Both the position numbers and the translations under genes were made by a program. Below are positions 1-8,397 of a stretch of DNA of 64,000 bases, piece by piece. Numbering within the stretch: position 1 is the first letter of the stretch; each line of letters begins with the position of its first letter. A model generated the notes under the pieces. The model was given only the letters and a program-made list of their open reading frames with translations, did not search any database and was not told the origin of the DNA. Source of the stretch: Sinorhizobium fredii NGR234 (GTDB lineage Bacteria > Pseudomonadota > Alphaproteobacteria > Rhizobiales > Rhizobiaceae); the NCBI RefSeq assembly GCF_000018545.1, contig NC_012586.1, positions 1,240,001 to 1,304,000 of the forward strand, read 5' to 3'.

Positions 1-57
1 CATTCGCGAGCCGCCGCGACGGCGCTCGCCGAGAACTATGTCGGGCTGCCGTTTTGA
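1..57 (+). CDS. C-terminal tail of an upstream gene (partial)
   Basis: Frame 1 is open from the first base to a TGA at 55-57 and reads HSRAAATALAENYVGLPF. The alanine-rich helix-like tail and codon use fit a genuine C-terminus, but only 18 residues are visible and no family can be named. It could also be chance, since high-GC frames often stay open over short spans. Confidence 0.3.
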   Translation, partial: HSRAAATALAENYVGLPF

Positions 58-148
58 CGTATCCGTTCGTGCCGAAGCCGGCGGAAGCGATCGGGGCCGT
101 CAACGTGGAGGGCTACCCATTGCCGGGCGTTCCTTGAAGGGCCGATTC

Positions 149-240
149 ATAACTAGAAAGTTATGTGGAGCGGGTTATCTTTCATTTTTCAACATCGTTC
201 CACATGTCAAACTGACGGCGATCAAGAAATACAATTGATC
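149..240. promoter_or_regulatory. Upstream region of the Liv-type ABC operon with two inverted repeats
   Basis: This AT-richer stretch lies 50-140 bp before the first gene of the ABC operon. It contains ATAACT-AGAA-AGTTAT (149-164) and GATCAA-N9-TTGATC (220-240), both perfect-arm inverted repeats of operator size. Neither matches a site I can assign to a named regulator. A promoter here is inferred from position. The rest of 58-288 shows no gene. Confidence 0.35.
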
Positions 241-288
241 ATTGGACGGCGCCGGACGGGAGCGAGCCGGACGTCGTGGGGAGGAAAC

Positions 289-1461
289 ATGAAACGGACT
301 ATTCTCGCCGCGCTGGCGGCACTCACAATTGCCGGGACAGCCCACGCCGACACGATCAAGATCGGCGTCATCGGGCCGTTTTCCGGTCCGTTCGCGCTGC
401 AGGGCAAGAATTTCAAGGCCGGCATCGACGCCTATATGGCGCTGAACGGCAGCAAGGTCGGCGACGACGACCTCGAAATCATCTACCGGGACGTGCCGCA
501 GCCCGATCCGGCGCAGTCCAAGGGGCTGGCGCAGGAGCTTGTCGTCAAGGAGGGCGTGCAATATCTCGCCGGCTTCTATTTCACCCCCGACGCAATGGCC
601 GTGACGCCGCTTCTCGAGCAGGCGAACGTGCCGCTGGTCATTATGAATGCCGCAACCTCGGCGATCGTCACCAAGAGCCCGCTGGTCGTGCGCACCTCGT
701 TCACGCTCTGGCAGACATCGACGCCGATCGCCCAGGTGGCGAAGGATGCCGGCGTCTCGAAGGTCATTTCGGTCGTCAGCGACTACGGACCGGGCGTCGA
801 TGCCGAGAACGCCTTCAAGAAGGGGTTCGAGGCGGCGGGAGGCCAGATCGTCGAGGCGATCCGCATGCCGCTTGCCACCAATGATTTCTCGCCGATCATG
901 CAGCGCGTCAAGGATTCGGGCGCCGAAGGGCTCTTCGCCTTCCTGCCGTCCGGTCCGACGACGCTGGGTTTCGTCAAGGCCTTTAACGAAAACGGGCTCA
1001 AGGATGCCGGCATCAAGTTCTTCGCGCCGGGCGACCTGACGCAGGAATCCGACCTGCCGGCACTTGGCGAAGCCGCGCTCGGCATCCAGACGACCTTCCA
1101 CTATGCGGTCTCGCACGATTCGCCGGAGAACAAGGCCTTTGTCGAGGCGGCTGGGAAGGCGATCGGCAACCCGGCCGAGCTTTCCTTCCCCTCGGTCGGT
1201 GCCTATGACGGCATGCATGTCATCTACAAGATGATCGAGGCGACGGGCGGCGAGCAGGACGCTGGGAAGGCGGTCGATGCGGTCAAGGGACTTTCCTGGA
1301 CGAGCCCGCGCGGCCCCGTGTCGATCGATCCGGAATCCCGCCATATCACCCAGAACATCTACCTGCGCGAAGTCGCCAAGGCCGAGGACGGCTCCTATTA
1401 CAACAAGGAGATCGCGACCTTCGAGAAGCAGGGCGATCCCGGTCTTGCGGCGCTGAAGTAA
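289..1461 (+). CDS. Branched-chain-type ABC transporter substrate-binding protein
   Basis: This 390-residue periplasmic binding protein belongs to the Leu/Ile/Val-binding (LivK-like, type I fold) family. The start at 289 follows a GAGGA ribosome site and gives a clean Sec signal peptide (MKRTILAALAALTIAGTAHA, cleavage about residue 20). An in-frame start farther upstream would bury the signal. The mature N-terminus IKIGVIGPFSGPFALQGKN is the family's ligand-binding opening. It is the first gene of a five-gene importer and is followed by a GC-rich hairpin. The ligand is not shown by sequence. The neighbouring purine-degradation genes suggest a purine, ureide or related nitrogen compound rather than an amino acid, which is inference only. 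Confidence 0.88.
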   Translation: MKRTILAALAALTIAGTAHADTIKIGVIGPFSGPFALQGKNFKAGIDAYMALNGSKVGDDDLEIIYRDVPQPDPAQSKGLAQELVVKEGVQYLAGFYFTPDAMAVTPLLEQANVPLVIMNAATSAIVTKSPLVVRTSFTLWQTSTPIAQVAKDAGVSKVISVVSDYGPGVDAENAFKKGFEAAGGQIVEAIRMPLATNDFSPIMQRVKDSGAEGLFAFLPSGPTTLGFVKAFNENGLKDAGIKFFAPGDLTQESDLPALGEAALGIQTTFHYAVSHDSPENKAFVEAAGKAIGNPAELSFPSVGAYDGMHVIYKMIEATGGEQDAGKAVDAVKGLSWTSPRGPVSIDPESRHITQNIYLREVAKAEDGSYYNKEIATFEKQGDPGLAALK

Positions 1462-1480
1462 CCGGTTGGTGGAATTGGAT

Positions 1481-1499
1481 GCGGGGCCGCCGGCCCCGC
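1481..1499 (+). other. Intercistronic hairpin after the binding-protein gene
   Basis: GCGGGGCC (1481-1488) and GGCCCCGC (1492-1499) form a perfect 8-bp GC stem with a 3-nt loop, between the binding-protein stop and the first permease start. No U-run follows. It is likely a 3' stability or attenuation element that raises binding-protein mRNA over permease mRNA. Confidence 0.6.
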
Positions 1500-1517
1500 T
1501 CTGAAACAGGGTGGGTC

Positions 1518-2384
1518 ATGCAAACGGTCTTCAGCATAGCGGTCGACGCACTCGCTTACGGCATGGTGCTGTTCGTGATTTCGATCGGTCTTTCCGTCAC
1601 CATGGGCCTCATGCGGGTGGTCAACTTGGCCCATGGCGCTTTCGCCATGATCGGCGGCTACATCGCCTCCTACGCGGCGCGCGACCTGGGTCTCGGCTAC
1701 GGATTTGCGGTGCTGCTTGCCGTGTTCGGAACGATCGTCATCGCCGTTCCGATCGAGCGCCTGCTTTACCGACGCATCTACGGCGCGCCTGAACTCACCC
1801 AGGTGCTGATGACGATCGGCATCACCTTCTGCATCATCGGCATCGCCAACTACGTCTTCGGCCCGACGCTGAAGACAGTCCCTCTGCCGCCGGCGCTGCA
1901 GGGATCGGTCGATCTCGGCTTCCGGTCGATCGCCACGCATCGGATCTTCGCTATTGGCTGCGGTCTCGGCGTGGCGGTTGCCCTCTGGTACCTGATCGAG
2001 AAGACGGCCTTCGGCGTGAAGCTCAGGGCCGCCGTCGACAACGCGGCGATGGCGGCGGCTCTCGGCGTCCGCACCGAGATCGTCTATGCGGTGAGCTTCG
2101 CGGTCGCGGTCGGTCTGGCAGCCTTGGGGGGCGTCGTCGGCGCCGAACTGCTGCCGGTCGAGCCCTATTACGCGCTGCGCTACATGGTGACGTTCCTGGT
2201 CGTCGTGTCTGTCGGCGGGGCCGGATCGATACCGGGGGCGCTTGTCGCCTGCCTGCTGCTTGGCGGCATCGACACGGCCGGCCGCTACCTCGTGCCGGAG
2301 TTCGGCGAATTCTTCTTCTACCTTGCGGTCATCGCCATCGTCTGCGTCTTTCCGCGCGGCCTTGCCGGAAGGGCGGGACAATGA
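1518..2384 (+). CDS. Branched-chain-type ABC permease (LivH-like)
   Basis: This 288-residue inner-membrane permease has the LivH-family pattern: an N-terminal hydrophobic helix with GMVLFVISIGLSVTMGLM, the NLAHGAFAMIGGY motif, and six to eight further hydrophobic segments. Start 1518 places the first helix near the N-terminus; an upstream in-frame start would add a charged tail that reads through the hairpin. Its stop overlaps the next gene by four bases (ATGA), indicating translational coupling. It forms the heteromeric channel with the LivM-like partner. Confidence 0.88.
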   Translation: MQTVFSIAVDALAYGMVLFVISIGLSVTMGLMRVVNLAHGAFAMIGGYIASYAARDLGLGYGFAVLLAVFGTIVIAVPIERLLYRRIYGAPELTQVLMTIGITFCIIGIANYVFGPTLKTVPLPPALQGSVDLGFRSIATHRIFAIGCGLGVAVALWYLIEKTAFGVKLRAAVDNAAMAAALGVRTEIVYAVSFAVAVGLAALGGVVGAELLPVEPYYALRYMVTFLVVVSVGGAGSIPGALVACLLLGGIDTAGRYLVPEFGEFFFYLAVIAIVCVFPRGLAGRAGQ

Positions 2385-3388
2385 CCATGGCAACGATGAG
2401 CGATGCGCTGGCGGGCGCCCAGGGCAAGGGGCGCAGGCGCGGCCGCGACCTCGCCGGTCTGGCGGTGATCCTCGGGCTGGCCGTGGTCGGCTACCTGTTG
2501 TTTCCCAACAACCTCGCGCTGCTCACCCGCATGACGGCGATCGCGCTTCTGGTTCTCTCCCTCGACCTCGTCACTGGCTATTGCGGCGTGGCGACGCTCG
2601 GCCATGCTGCGCTCTTCGGCACGGGCGCCTATGCGTCCGGCATTGCCGCGGTGCATTTTGGCATTACCGATCCGCTGCTGATGCTTGCCTGCGGAATTCT
2701 CGGCGGTGCGGTTGCGGGGCTCGTCTGCGGTGTCGTCATCCTGCGAGCGCACGGTCTTCCGCAACTTGTCCTGTCGATCGCGCTCATCCATCTGTTTCAC
2801 GAATTCGCCAACAAGGCCTCCTCTTGGACAGGCGGCAGCGACGGCCTCGCCGGCATCGCGCCCGATCCGCTGCTCGGCTATTTCGAATTCGATCTTTGGG
2901 GCCGCACCGCCTATGTGCTCGGCATCATTCTCCTTGCTCTCGTCTTCGCGCTGCTGCGGCTCGTCGTCCGCTCGCCCTTTGGGATGCTTTGCCGCGGCGT
3001 CAAGGAGGACCCGATCCGCATCCGCGCCATGGGCGCCTCGCCGAAGCTGGCCTTGATGAAGATGTATGTGATTTCCGGCGCGGTTGCCGGCGCGGGCGGC
3101 GCGCTCAATGCCATCTCCACCCAGGTCGTCGGCCTCGACAGCCTCTCCTTCACGCTGTCGGCCGAAAGCCTGGTCATGCTGGTCCTCGGCGGCACCGGCT
3201 CGCTTTTCGGCGCGCTCACCGGCACGATCGTCTTCATGTTCTTCGAGGATGTCGTCTCCGCCGCCAATCCGTTCCACTGGCTGACGATGGTCGGGGCGCT
3301 TCTGATCGCCGTCGTGCTCTTCGCGCCGAAGGGTCTCTACGGCACGGTTGCCGATCTTGCGGCCGGACGGCGGAGGGCGGGCCGATGA
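2381..3388 (+). CDS. Branched-chain-type ABC permease (LivM-like)
   Basis: This 335-residue LivM-like permease has a short basic cytoplasmic N-terminus (GKGRRRGRD) followed by multiple membrane segments and the family motif GYCGVATLGHAALFGTGAYA. The cytoplasmic loop KEDPIRIRAMGASPKLALMK is the EAA-like coupling region that docks on the ATPases. It overlaps both neighbours by four bases, so the operon is tightly coupled. Methionines at residues 3 and 6 are alternative starts. Confidence 0.88.
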   Translation: MTMATMSDALAGAQGKGRRRGRDLAGLAVILGLAVVGYLLFPNNLALLTRMTAIALLVLSLDLVTGYCGVATLGHAALFGTGAYASGIAAVHFGITDPLLMLACGILGGAVAGLVCGVVILRAHGLPQLVLSIALIHLFHEFANKASSWTGGSDGLAGIAPDPLLGYFEFDLWGRTAYVLGIILLALVFALLRLVVRSPFGMLCRGVKEDPIRIRAMGASPKLALMKMYVISGAVAGAGGALNAISTQVVGLDSLSFTLSAESLVMLVLGGTGSLFGALTGTIVFMFFEDVVSAANPFHWLTMVGALLIAVVLFAPKGLYGTVADLAAGRRRAGR

Positions 3389-4149
3389 GCACGATCTTCG
3401 AAGTCCGCAGCCTGAAACGCTCCTTCGGCGGCCTCGCCGTCACCAACAACGTCAGCCTCGCCATGGCGCCGGGCGACCGCGTCGCGCTGATCGGCCCGAA
3501 CGGCGCCGGCAAGACCACCTTCGTCAACCTCGTCACCGGCAACCTGACGCCGGACTCCGGCGACGTCCTGATCGGTGGCGAGAGCGTGACCCGCATCGAC
3601 GCGACCGGGCGGGTGCGGCGCGGCCTGGTGCGTTCGTTCCAGGTGACGCGCCTTTTCCAGGAGATGACGCCGGCCGAGCACGTGGCGCTTGCGGTGTTGC
3701 AGCGTGACGGCCGGGCGGGCCGCATGTTCGGCCATTTCCTTGCCATGCCCGAAGTCATGGCGGAGGTTGCCGAACTGCTCGGTAAGCTTGGTCTCAGCGA
3801 GTTGATGCACCGGCGCGTCAGCGAGATCGCCTATGGCCAGCAGCGGCTGCTGGAAATCGCGGTGGCGCTGGCGCTGAAGCCGAGGGTGCTGCTCCTCGAT
3901 GAGCCGGCCGCCGGCGTGCCGCAAAGCGATACCGGCCGCATCGAGCAGGCGCTCGCCGACCTTCCGGCCGATCTTGCCGTGCTGATGATCGAGCACGACA
4001 TGGATCTCGTCTTCCGTTTTGCCAAGCGCGTCATCGTGCTCGCTGCCGGCACGATCATCTTCGACGGCTCGCCGTCGGACGTCACCAAGGATCCGCGCGT
4101 GCGCGAGGCCTATCTCGGGAGCTATGCCAATGCCGGCCACGCCGCTTGA
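3385..4149 (+). CDS. Branched-chain-type ABC ATPase (LivG-like)
   Basis: This 254-residue nucleotide-binding subunit has Walker A GPNGAGKTT at residues 37-45 and Walker B VLLLDEP with D172/E173. The signature loop reads IAYGQQRLLE instead of LSGGQ, a change I recognise in LivG-type ATPases. The helical region FQVTRLFQEMTP is also LivG-like. The H-loop is the His in MIEHDM. The start overlaps the LivM-like stop (ATGA). Confidence 0.88.
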   Translation: MSTIFEVRSLKRSFGGLAVTNNVSLAMAPGDRVALIGPNGAGKTTFVNLVTGNLTPDSGDVLIGGESVTRIDATGRVRRGLVRSFQVTRLFQEMTPAEHVALAVLQRDGRAGRMFGHFLAMPEVMAEVAELLGKLGLSELMHRRVSEIAYGQQRLLEIAVALALKPRVLLLDEPAAGVPQSDTGRIEQALADLPADLAVLMIEHDMDLVFRFAKRVIVLAAGTIIFDGSPSDVTKDPRVREAYLGSYANAGHAA

Positions 4150-4846
4150 AGTCGAAAACCTGTCGGCCGGCTATGGACCGACGCGAGTGCTTGAAGGGGT
4201 TTCCTTTTCGGTGCCGGCCGGTGCGCGGCTCGCCGTGCTCGGCCGCAACGGCATGGGCAAGACGACCCTGCTTGCCACGCTCGCCGGCCAGACACGCCGC
4301 TATGACGGGCGCATCGTGTTGGGCGAGACGGATGTCACGGCGCTGCCGAGCGCGTCACGCGCTTGGCATGGCCTGGGTTTCGTGCCGCAGGCACGCTGTG
4401 TCTTTCCGACGCTGACGGTCGAGGAGAACCTCTTCGTGGGTCTTAAGGGCCGTCCGAAGAGCGCACTCCAGGAGGCCTATGGGATGTTTCCGCGCCTTTA
4501 CGAGCGACGCAGGAACCTCGGGTCCCAGCTCTCCGGCGGCGAGCAGCAGATGCTGTCGACCGCCCGTTCGATCCTCGGTCGGCCCTCCGTGCTGCTCCTC
4601 GACGAGCCGCTCGAAGGGCTGGCGCCCGTCATCTGCGAGGAACTGATGAAGGCCTTCGCCGAACTCGCCAAGACCGGCGACATGACGATCCTGCTGGTCG
4701 AACAGCGCATCCAGAGCGCGCTGGATTTCGCCGATCAGGTCATCGTCCTGGAGCGAGGCCGGATTGCCTGGAGCGGCACCCCGGATTCGCTCTCGAAGGA
4801 TCACGCGGCCGTTGAAAGGCTGCTGGGGGTCGGTGGCTTGCATTAG
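4130..4846 (+). CDS. Branched-chain-type ABC ATPase (LivF-like)
   Basis: This 238-residue second ATPase has Walker A GRNGMGKTT, canonical signature LSGGEQQM and Walker B VLLLDEPLEG. It overlaps the LivG-like gene by 20 bp. The ATG at 4130 is preferred because GGGAG lies 8 nt upstream; an ATG at 4124 is only 2 nt from that site. It is the last gene of the importer. No U-rich terminator was seen directly after it. Confidence 0.87.
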   Translation: MPATPLEVENLSAGYGPTRVLEGVSFSVPAGARLAVLGRNGMGKTTLLATLAGQTRRYDGRIVLGETDVTALPSASRAWHGLGFVPQARCVFPTLTVEENLFVGLKGRPKSALQEAYGMFPRLYERRRNLGSQLSGGEQQMLSTARSILGRPSVLLLDEPLEGLAPVICEELMKAFAELAKTGDMTILLVEQRIQSALDFADQVIVLERGRIAWSGTPDSLSKDHAAVERLLGVGGLH

Positions 4847-4967
4847 CGAACCGACCCGCTTTCGCCTGCATTGATCATATGAATTCCGCGGCCTGAGCCG
4901 CAGCAGAGCCGTTTGACCGCATTGTCGGCTGCGGGGCAATTTTCCCAGGAAAATCCGACGGAATGCC

Positions 4968-4986
4968 TTCAAAAATTTGAAAGTCT
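4968..4986. promoter_or_regulatory. Operator-like inverted repeat shared in the purine locus
   Basis: TTCAAA-AA-TTTGAA (4969-4982) is a perfect 6-bp-arm inverted repeat. The 16-mer AAAAATTTGAAAGTCT (4971-4986) recurs exactly at 8382-8397. The site contains T-N11-A spacing, compatible with a LysR-type box. It lies about 315 bp before the permease start. Assignment to the LysR gene at 13575-14522 is inference. Confidence 0.55.
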
Positions 4987-5120
4987 TTCGCATGCGCCGT
5001 CGAAATGGCCGGCTAGCGATCATGCGCGCGACGTCGCACAATTGTCGGGCTGCACGGGGCTCCCGTTCGGCGAGGCCGCACGGCCAGGATCGCAGACGCT
5101 TGGACGCCGCGATCGAAATA

Positions 5121-5289
5121 TGAGCGACCGGATGTTGGAGGAGCAGCGTTCCGGTCTCAGGCGTTCGGCCATGTCGCGATGACGGCTGCCAGAGCGGGAT
5201 CAGGAAAATGCGAGCGGGTGTCCGCTCCAATCTAGGAGGATCGATCACGTTCCGGATCTTGGGCTCACCCAGGGTCTGAGTGATCTCAG
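5121..5289 (+). promoter_or_regulatory. Leader hairpins before the NCS2 permease
   Basis: TGAG(CG)ACCGGA (5121-5132) pairs with TCCGGTCTCA (5150-5159) as a 10-bp stem with a 2-nt bulge. CTGAG-TGAT-CTCAG (5276-5289) forms a small hairpin whose 3' arm abuts the ribosome site GGGAGG. The second could modulate ribosome access. No known purine riboswitch core was recognised. Confidence 0.35.
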
Positions 5290-5298
5290 GGAGGAATA

Positions 5299-6591
5299 AT
5301 GTTCGAACGGCTTTTCAAACTGAAAGAGCATGACACGACGATCCGCACGGAGGTGGTCGCCGGTCTCACGACATTCCTGACGATGTCGTACATAATCTTC
5401 GTCAACCCCGACATCCTGTCGACCACCGGCATGGATCGCGACGCGATCTTCGTTGCGACCTGTCTGGCGGCAGCCCTCGGCTCGGCCGTCATGGCGCTCG
5501 TCGCCAACTGGCCGATCGGCATGGCACCAGGCATGGGCCTCAACGCCTTCTTCGCCTTCACGGTCGTCGCCGCCCTCGGCTTCACCTGGCAACAGGCGCT
5601 CGGCGCCGTGTTCATCTCCGGCCTGATCTTCCTGCTCTTGACCGTTACCGGGGTCAGAAGCTGGCTGATCGCCGGCATCCCGCATTCGCTGCGCAGCGCC
5701 ATTGCGGCCGGTATCGGCCTGTTCCTCGGCATCATCGCGCTGAAGAACGCCGGCATCGTCGTCGACAACCCGGCCACGCTGGTCGGCCTTGGCGACCTCA
5801 AGCAGACCGGGCCGCTGCTCGCCATCCTCGGCTTCTTCGTCATCGCCGTGCTCGACTCGCTGAAGGTCCGCGGCTCGATCCTGATCGGCATTCTGGTCGT
5901 CACCATCCTGTCGATGCTGCTCGGCGTTTCCGAGTTCAAGGGCGTGGTTGCCGCACCGCCGAGCATTGCACCGACCTTCCTGCAGCTCGACATCATGGGC
6001 GCGCTGCACGGCGGTCTCGTCCATGTCATCCTCGTCTTCGTGCTCGTCGAGGTCTTCGACGCCACAGGCACGCTGATCGGCGTCGCCAAGCGGGCGAGAC
6101 TGGTCGAAGAGGGCAAGCCGAACCGCCTCGGGCGCGCGTTGCTCGCCGACAGCTCGGCGATCATCGCCGGCTCGCTGATCGGCACCAGCAGCACCACGGC
6201 CTATGTCGAAAGCGCCTCCGGCGTGCAGGCCGGCGGGCGTACGGGTCTCACCGCACTCACCATCTCGGTGCTGTTCCTCGCCGCCCTCTTCATCTCGCCG
6301 CTCGCTGCCGCCGTTCCATCCTACGCGACGGCGCCGGCACTGCTCTACGTGGCGGGGCTGATGATGCGCGAGCTCACCGAAATCGAGTGGGACGACCTGA
6401 CCGAAGCGGCACCGGCAGCGCTGACGGCGATCGCCATGCCCTTCACCTACTCGATCGCCAACGGCCTCGCCTTCGGCTTCGTGAGCTACGTGGTCCTCAA
6501 GGTCTGCACCGGCAAGTGGAGCGTCATCCATCCCGCAACGCAGATCGTCGCCGCCCTGTTCGTCGTGCGCTTCGCCTTCTTCGGGGGGTGA
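5299..6591 (+). CDS. NCS2 family (AzgA-like) purine permease
   Basis: This 430-residue polytopic permease belongs to the AzgA branch of NCS2, proton symporters for adenine, guanine and hypoxanthine. Diagnostic motifs are TFLTMSYIIFVNP near residues 25-40, APGMGLNAFFAF in TM3, and GTSSTTAYVESASGV in the TM8 substrate region. Length matches the family. A strong ribosome site (GGGAGGAATA) precedes the ATG. Its place beside guaD, xdh and puuD indicates uptake of nucleobases for degradation. The exact base specificity cannot be read from sequence. Confidence 0.9.
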   Translation: MFERLFKLKEHDTTIRTEVVAGLTTFLTMSYIIFVNPDILSTTGMDRDAIFVATCLAAALGSAVMALVANWPIGMAPGMGLNAFFAFTVVAALGFTWQQALGAVFISGLIFLLLTVTGVRSWLIAGIPHSLRSAIAAGIGLFLGIIALKNAGIVVDNPATLVGLGDLKQTGPLLAILGFFVIAVLDSLKVRGSILIGILVVTILSMLLGVSEFKGVVAAPPSIAPTFLQLDIMGALHGGLVHVILVFVLVEVFDATGTLIGVAKRARLVEEGKPNRLGRALLADSSAIIAGSLIGTSSTTAYVESASGVQAGGRTGLTALTISVLFLAALFISPLAAAVPSYATAPALLYVAGLMMRELTEIEWDDLTEAAPAALTAIAMPFTYSIANGLAFGFVSYVVLKVCTGKWSVIHPATQIVAALFVVRFAFFGG

Positions 6592-6612
6592 TGCGTGGGT
6601 GTGGCATTTAGC

Positions 6613-6783
6613 AAATCCCCGCCCCAAACCCCTCCCCACAAGGGGGAGGGGCTTAACCCATCGAACCGTTTAGGCTTTTGTCTGACCGTTTCCACAAGCG
6701 CGGACGCCGAAATATGGGGTAGGCGATCGCTGCGGGCACCTAGCCCCTGCCACCTCTGGGGAGGGGTTGGGGAGGGGGCTTTG
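6613..6783. repeat. Rhizobial-type palindromic repeat element
   Basis: C/G-rich arms at 6613-6640 and 6757-6783 are imperfect inverted copies separated by about 115 bp. The left arm runs into a small nested palindrome (CCCCTCCCC-ACAA-GGGGGAGGGG). Related sequence occurs at 29717-29808. The element fills most of the 6592-6895 gap, which holds no gene. Confidence 0.65.
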
Positions 6784-6832
6784 AGGCAAGCGGCGCACAC
6801 CTGAAGCTGCTCGATCCAACCGTTATCCGCAT

Positions 6833-6869
6833 ATAAAAATGGCCGGCCCGCAACACTGGGGCCGGCCAT
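6833..6869 (-). terminator. Rho-independent terminator of the puuE-uraD gene
   Basis: ATGGCCGGCC (6839-6848) and GGCCGGCCAT (6860-6869) form a perfect 10-bp stem. On the minus strand it is followed by a T-rich run (TTTTTATA). It lies 27 bp beyond the stop of the minus-strand gene. Confidence 0.8.
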
Positions 6870-6895
6870 CAGCGTTCGAGATTGTCCTTTTCCCG

Positions 6896-8311
6896 TCAGC
6901 CCGGCAGCACGTCCCGCAGCCGCAGCAGCGCGATCCGCTCCACCTGCCGGCAGGCGGTTTCGAACTCGGTGTCGCGGTCGTTGTCGATCCGGCTCTGGAA
7001 GGCGGCGAGGATGTCGTCCTTGCTGCGGCCCCTGACCGCGATGATGAAGGGAAAGCCGAACTTCTCGACATAGGCTGCATTGAGCTCGGTAAATCGCTCG
7101 CGCTCGCGATCCGTCAGGGCGTCGAGGCCGGCCGAGGCCTGCTCGTTGGTCGAGCTTTCGGTCAGGCGCTTGGCCTGCGCGAGCTTGCCGGCAAGGTCCG
7201 GGTGGGCGAGAAGGACGGCGAGCCGTTCCGCCTCGCTCGCCTCGCGAAACACAGCGGTCAATGCCGCGCACAGGCCGGTCGCCGTGTCATTGGCGGCAGA
7301 AAGCTCGCCCGCGAAGGCGCGTCTGGCGATCCAGTCGGAATGTTCGAAGATCCCGCCAAATCGGGCGACGAAGGCCTCTTCCGACAGCCGCGACGGACGA
7401 TCTTCGTTCGGCTGGAACGGATAGGCTTCCGCCCAATAGCGGGCAATGTCGACACGGCGGGCCAGCCAGACCTTGCTGTGGCTCTTCACGTAGTCGATGA
7501 AGCGTGCCAGCGCCGCCGCCCGGCCGGGCCGGCCCGCAAGGCGGCAGTGAAGGCCGATGCTCAACATCTTCGGCGATCCCGCTTTCCCCTCGGCATAGAG
7601 CACGTCGAAGCTGTCCTTCAGATAGCTGAAGAACTGGTCGCCGCTGTTGAAGCCCTGAGCCGTCGCGAACCGCATGTCGTTGGCATCGAGCGTATAGGGA
7701 ATGACGAGCTGATGCCGACCGTCGTGCTCGTGCCAATAGGGCAGGTCGTCGGCATAGGAGTCGGACACATAGTCGAAGCCGCCGGCCTCGGTGACGAGGT
7801 CGAGGGTGTTTTGCGAACAGCGGCCGGTATACCAGCCGCGCGGCCGTTCGCCGGTGACGATGGTGTGAAGCCGGATCGCCTCAGCGATCTCTGCGCGTTC
7901 CCGCGCGGCGCTGAAATCCTTGTGCTCGATCCACTTCAGGCCATGGGAGGCGATTTCCCAGCCGGCATCCTGCATGGCTGCGACCTGCGCCGGCGATCGC
8001 TTCAGGGCCGTCGCGACGCCGTAGACGGTCACCGGCACCTGCCTGTCGGCAAGCAGGCGGTGCAGCCGCCAGAAGCCGGCGCGCGCGCCATATTCGTAGA
8101 TCGACTCCATATTCCAGTGACGCTTGCCGGGCCAGGCCTGCGCGCCGACGATTTCCGACAGGAACGCTTCCGATGCCGCGTCACCATGCAGCACGCAGTT
8201 TTCGCCACCTTCTTCGTAATTGATGACAAATTGTACGGCTATCCGCGCTTCATTTGGCCAAATGACCTGGGAATTAGGGCCGTAACCTTGGAGATCACGG
8301 GGATATCTCAT
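6896..8311 (-). CDS. puuE: Bifunctional allantoinase (PuuE) / OHCU decarboxylase (UraD)
   Basis: This 471-residue fusion has an N-terminal polysaccharide-deacetylase-like allantoinase (about 1-305; motifs GWEIASHGLKWIEH and RGWYTGRCSQNT). It hydrolyses (S)-allantoin to allantoate without the classical amidohydrolase fold. The C-terminal domain (about 310-471) is a 2-oxo-4-hydroxy-4-carboxy-5-ureidoimidazoline decarboxylase with the family's HPDL motif (LLAHPDLAGKLA) and the closing segment EKFGFPFIIAVRG. The two catalyse successive steps OHCU -> (S)-allantoin -> allantoate, so fusion makes pathway sense. It is divergent from uraH, with 166 bp between starts holding the shared operator. The ATG at 8311 follows AGGAGG. 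Confidence 0.92.
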   Translation of the reverse strand: MRYPRDLQGYGPNSQVIWPNEARIAVQFVINYEEGGENCVLHGDAASEAFLSEIVGAQAWPGKRHWNMESIYEYGARAGFWRLHRLLADRQVPVTVYGVATALKRSPAQVAAMQDAGWEIASHGLKWIEHKDFSAARERAEIAEAIRLHTIVTGERPRGWYTGRCSQNTLDLVTEAGGFDYVSDSYADDLPYWHEHDGRHQLVIPYTLDANDMRFATAQGFNSGDQFFSYLKDSFDVLYAEGKAGSPKMLSIGLHCRLAGRPGRAAALARFIDYVKSHSKVWLARRVDIARYWAEAYPFQPNEDRPSRLSEEAFVARFGGIFEHSDWIARRAFAGELSAANDTATGLCAALTAVFREASEAERLAVLLAHPDLAGKLAQAKRLTESSTNEQASAGLDALTDRERERFTELNAAYVEKFGFPFIIAVRGRSKDDILAAFQSRIDNDRDTEFETACRQVERIALLRLRDVLPG

Positions 8312-8378
8312 GCAACTTTCCTCCTGATACTATCTGCAGACGCCAATTCGTACCGGCAATGAACCAGGCCTATTCCCC

Positions 8379-8397
8379 TCGAAAAATTTGAAAGTCT
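8379..8397. promoter_or_regulatory. Second copy of the purine-locus operator
   Basis: TCGAAA-AA-TTTGAA (8379-8392) is an inverted repeat with one arm mismatch. AAAAATTTGAAAGTCT (8382-8397) is identical to the copy at 4971-4986. It sits between the divergent puuE-uraD and uraH-xdh genes and could control both. Confidence 0.55.

Larger units (their letters stand above)
4847..5298. other. 452-bp intergenic region with purine-locus operator and long leader
   Basis: No supportable gene was found: the short open frames here lack ribosome sites and codon character. The region holds an operator-like inverted repeat shared with the uraH/puuE intergenic region (4968-4986), two leader hairpins (5121-5159, 5276-5289), and the ribosome site of the NCS2 permease (GGGAGGAATA). 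Confidence 0.6.

Noticed and set aside
4913..5182. 89-codon frame upstream of the NCS2 permease
   Set aside because: No ribosome site, crosses the shared operator, and lacks any recognisable feature; more likely leader DNA.
5245..6639. 464-codon open frame on the minus strand
   Set aside because: Shadow of the NCS2 permease, whose motifs and ribosome site are clear on the plus strand.
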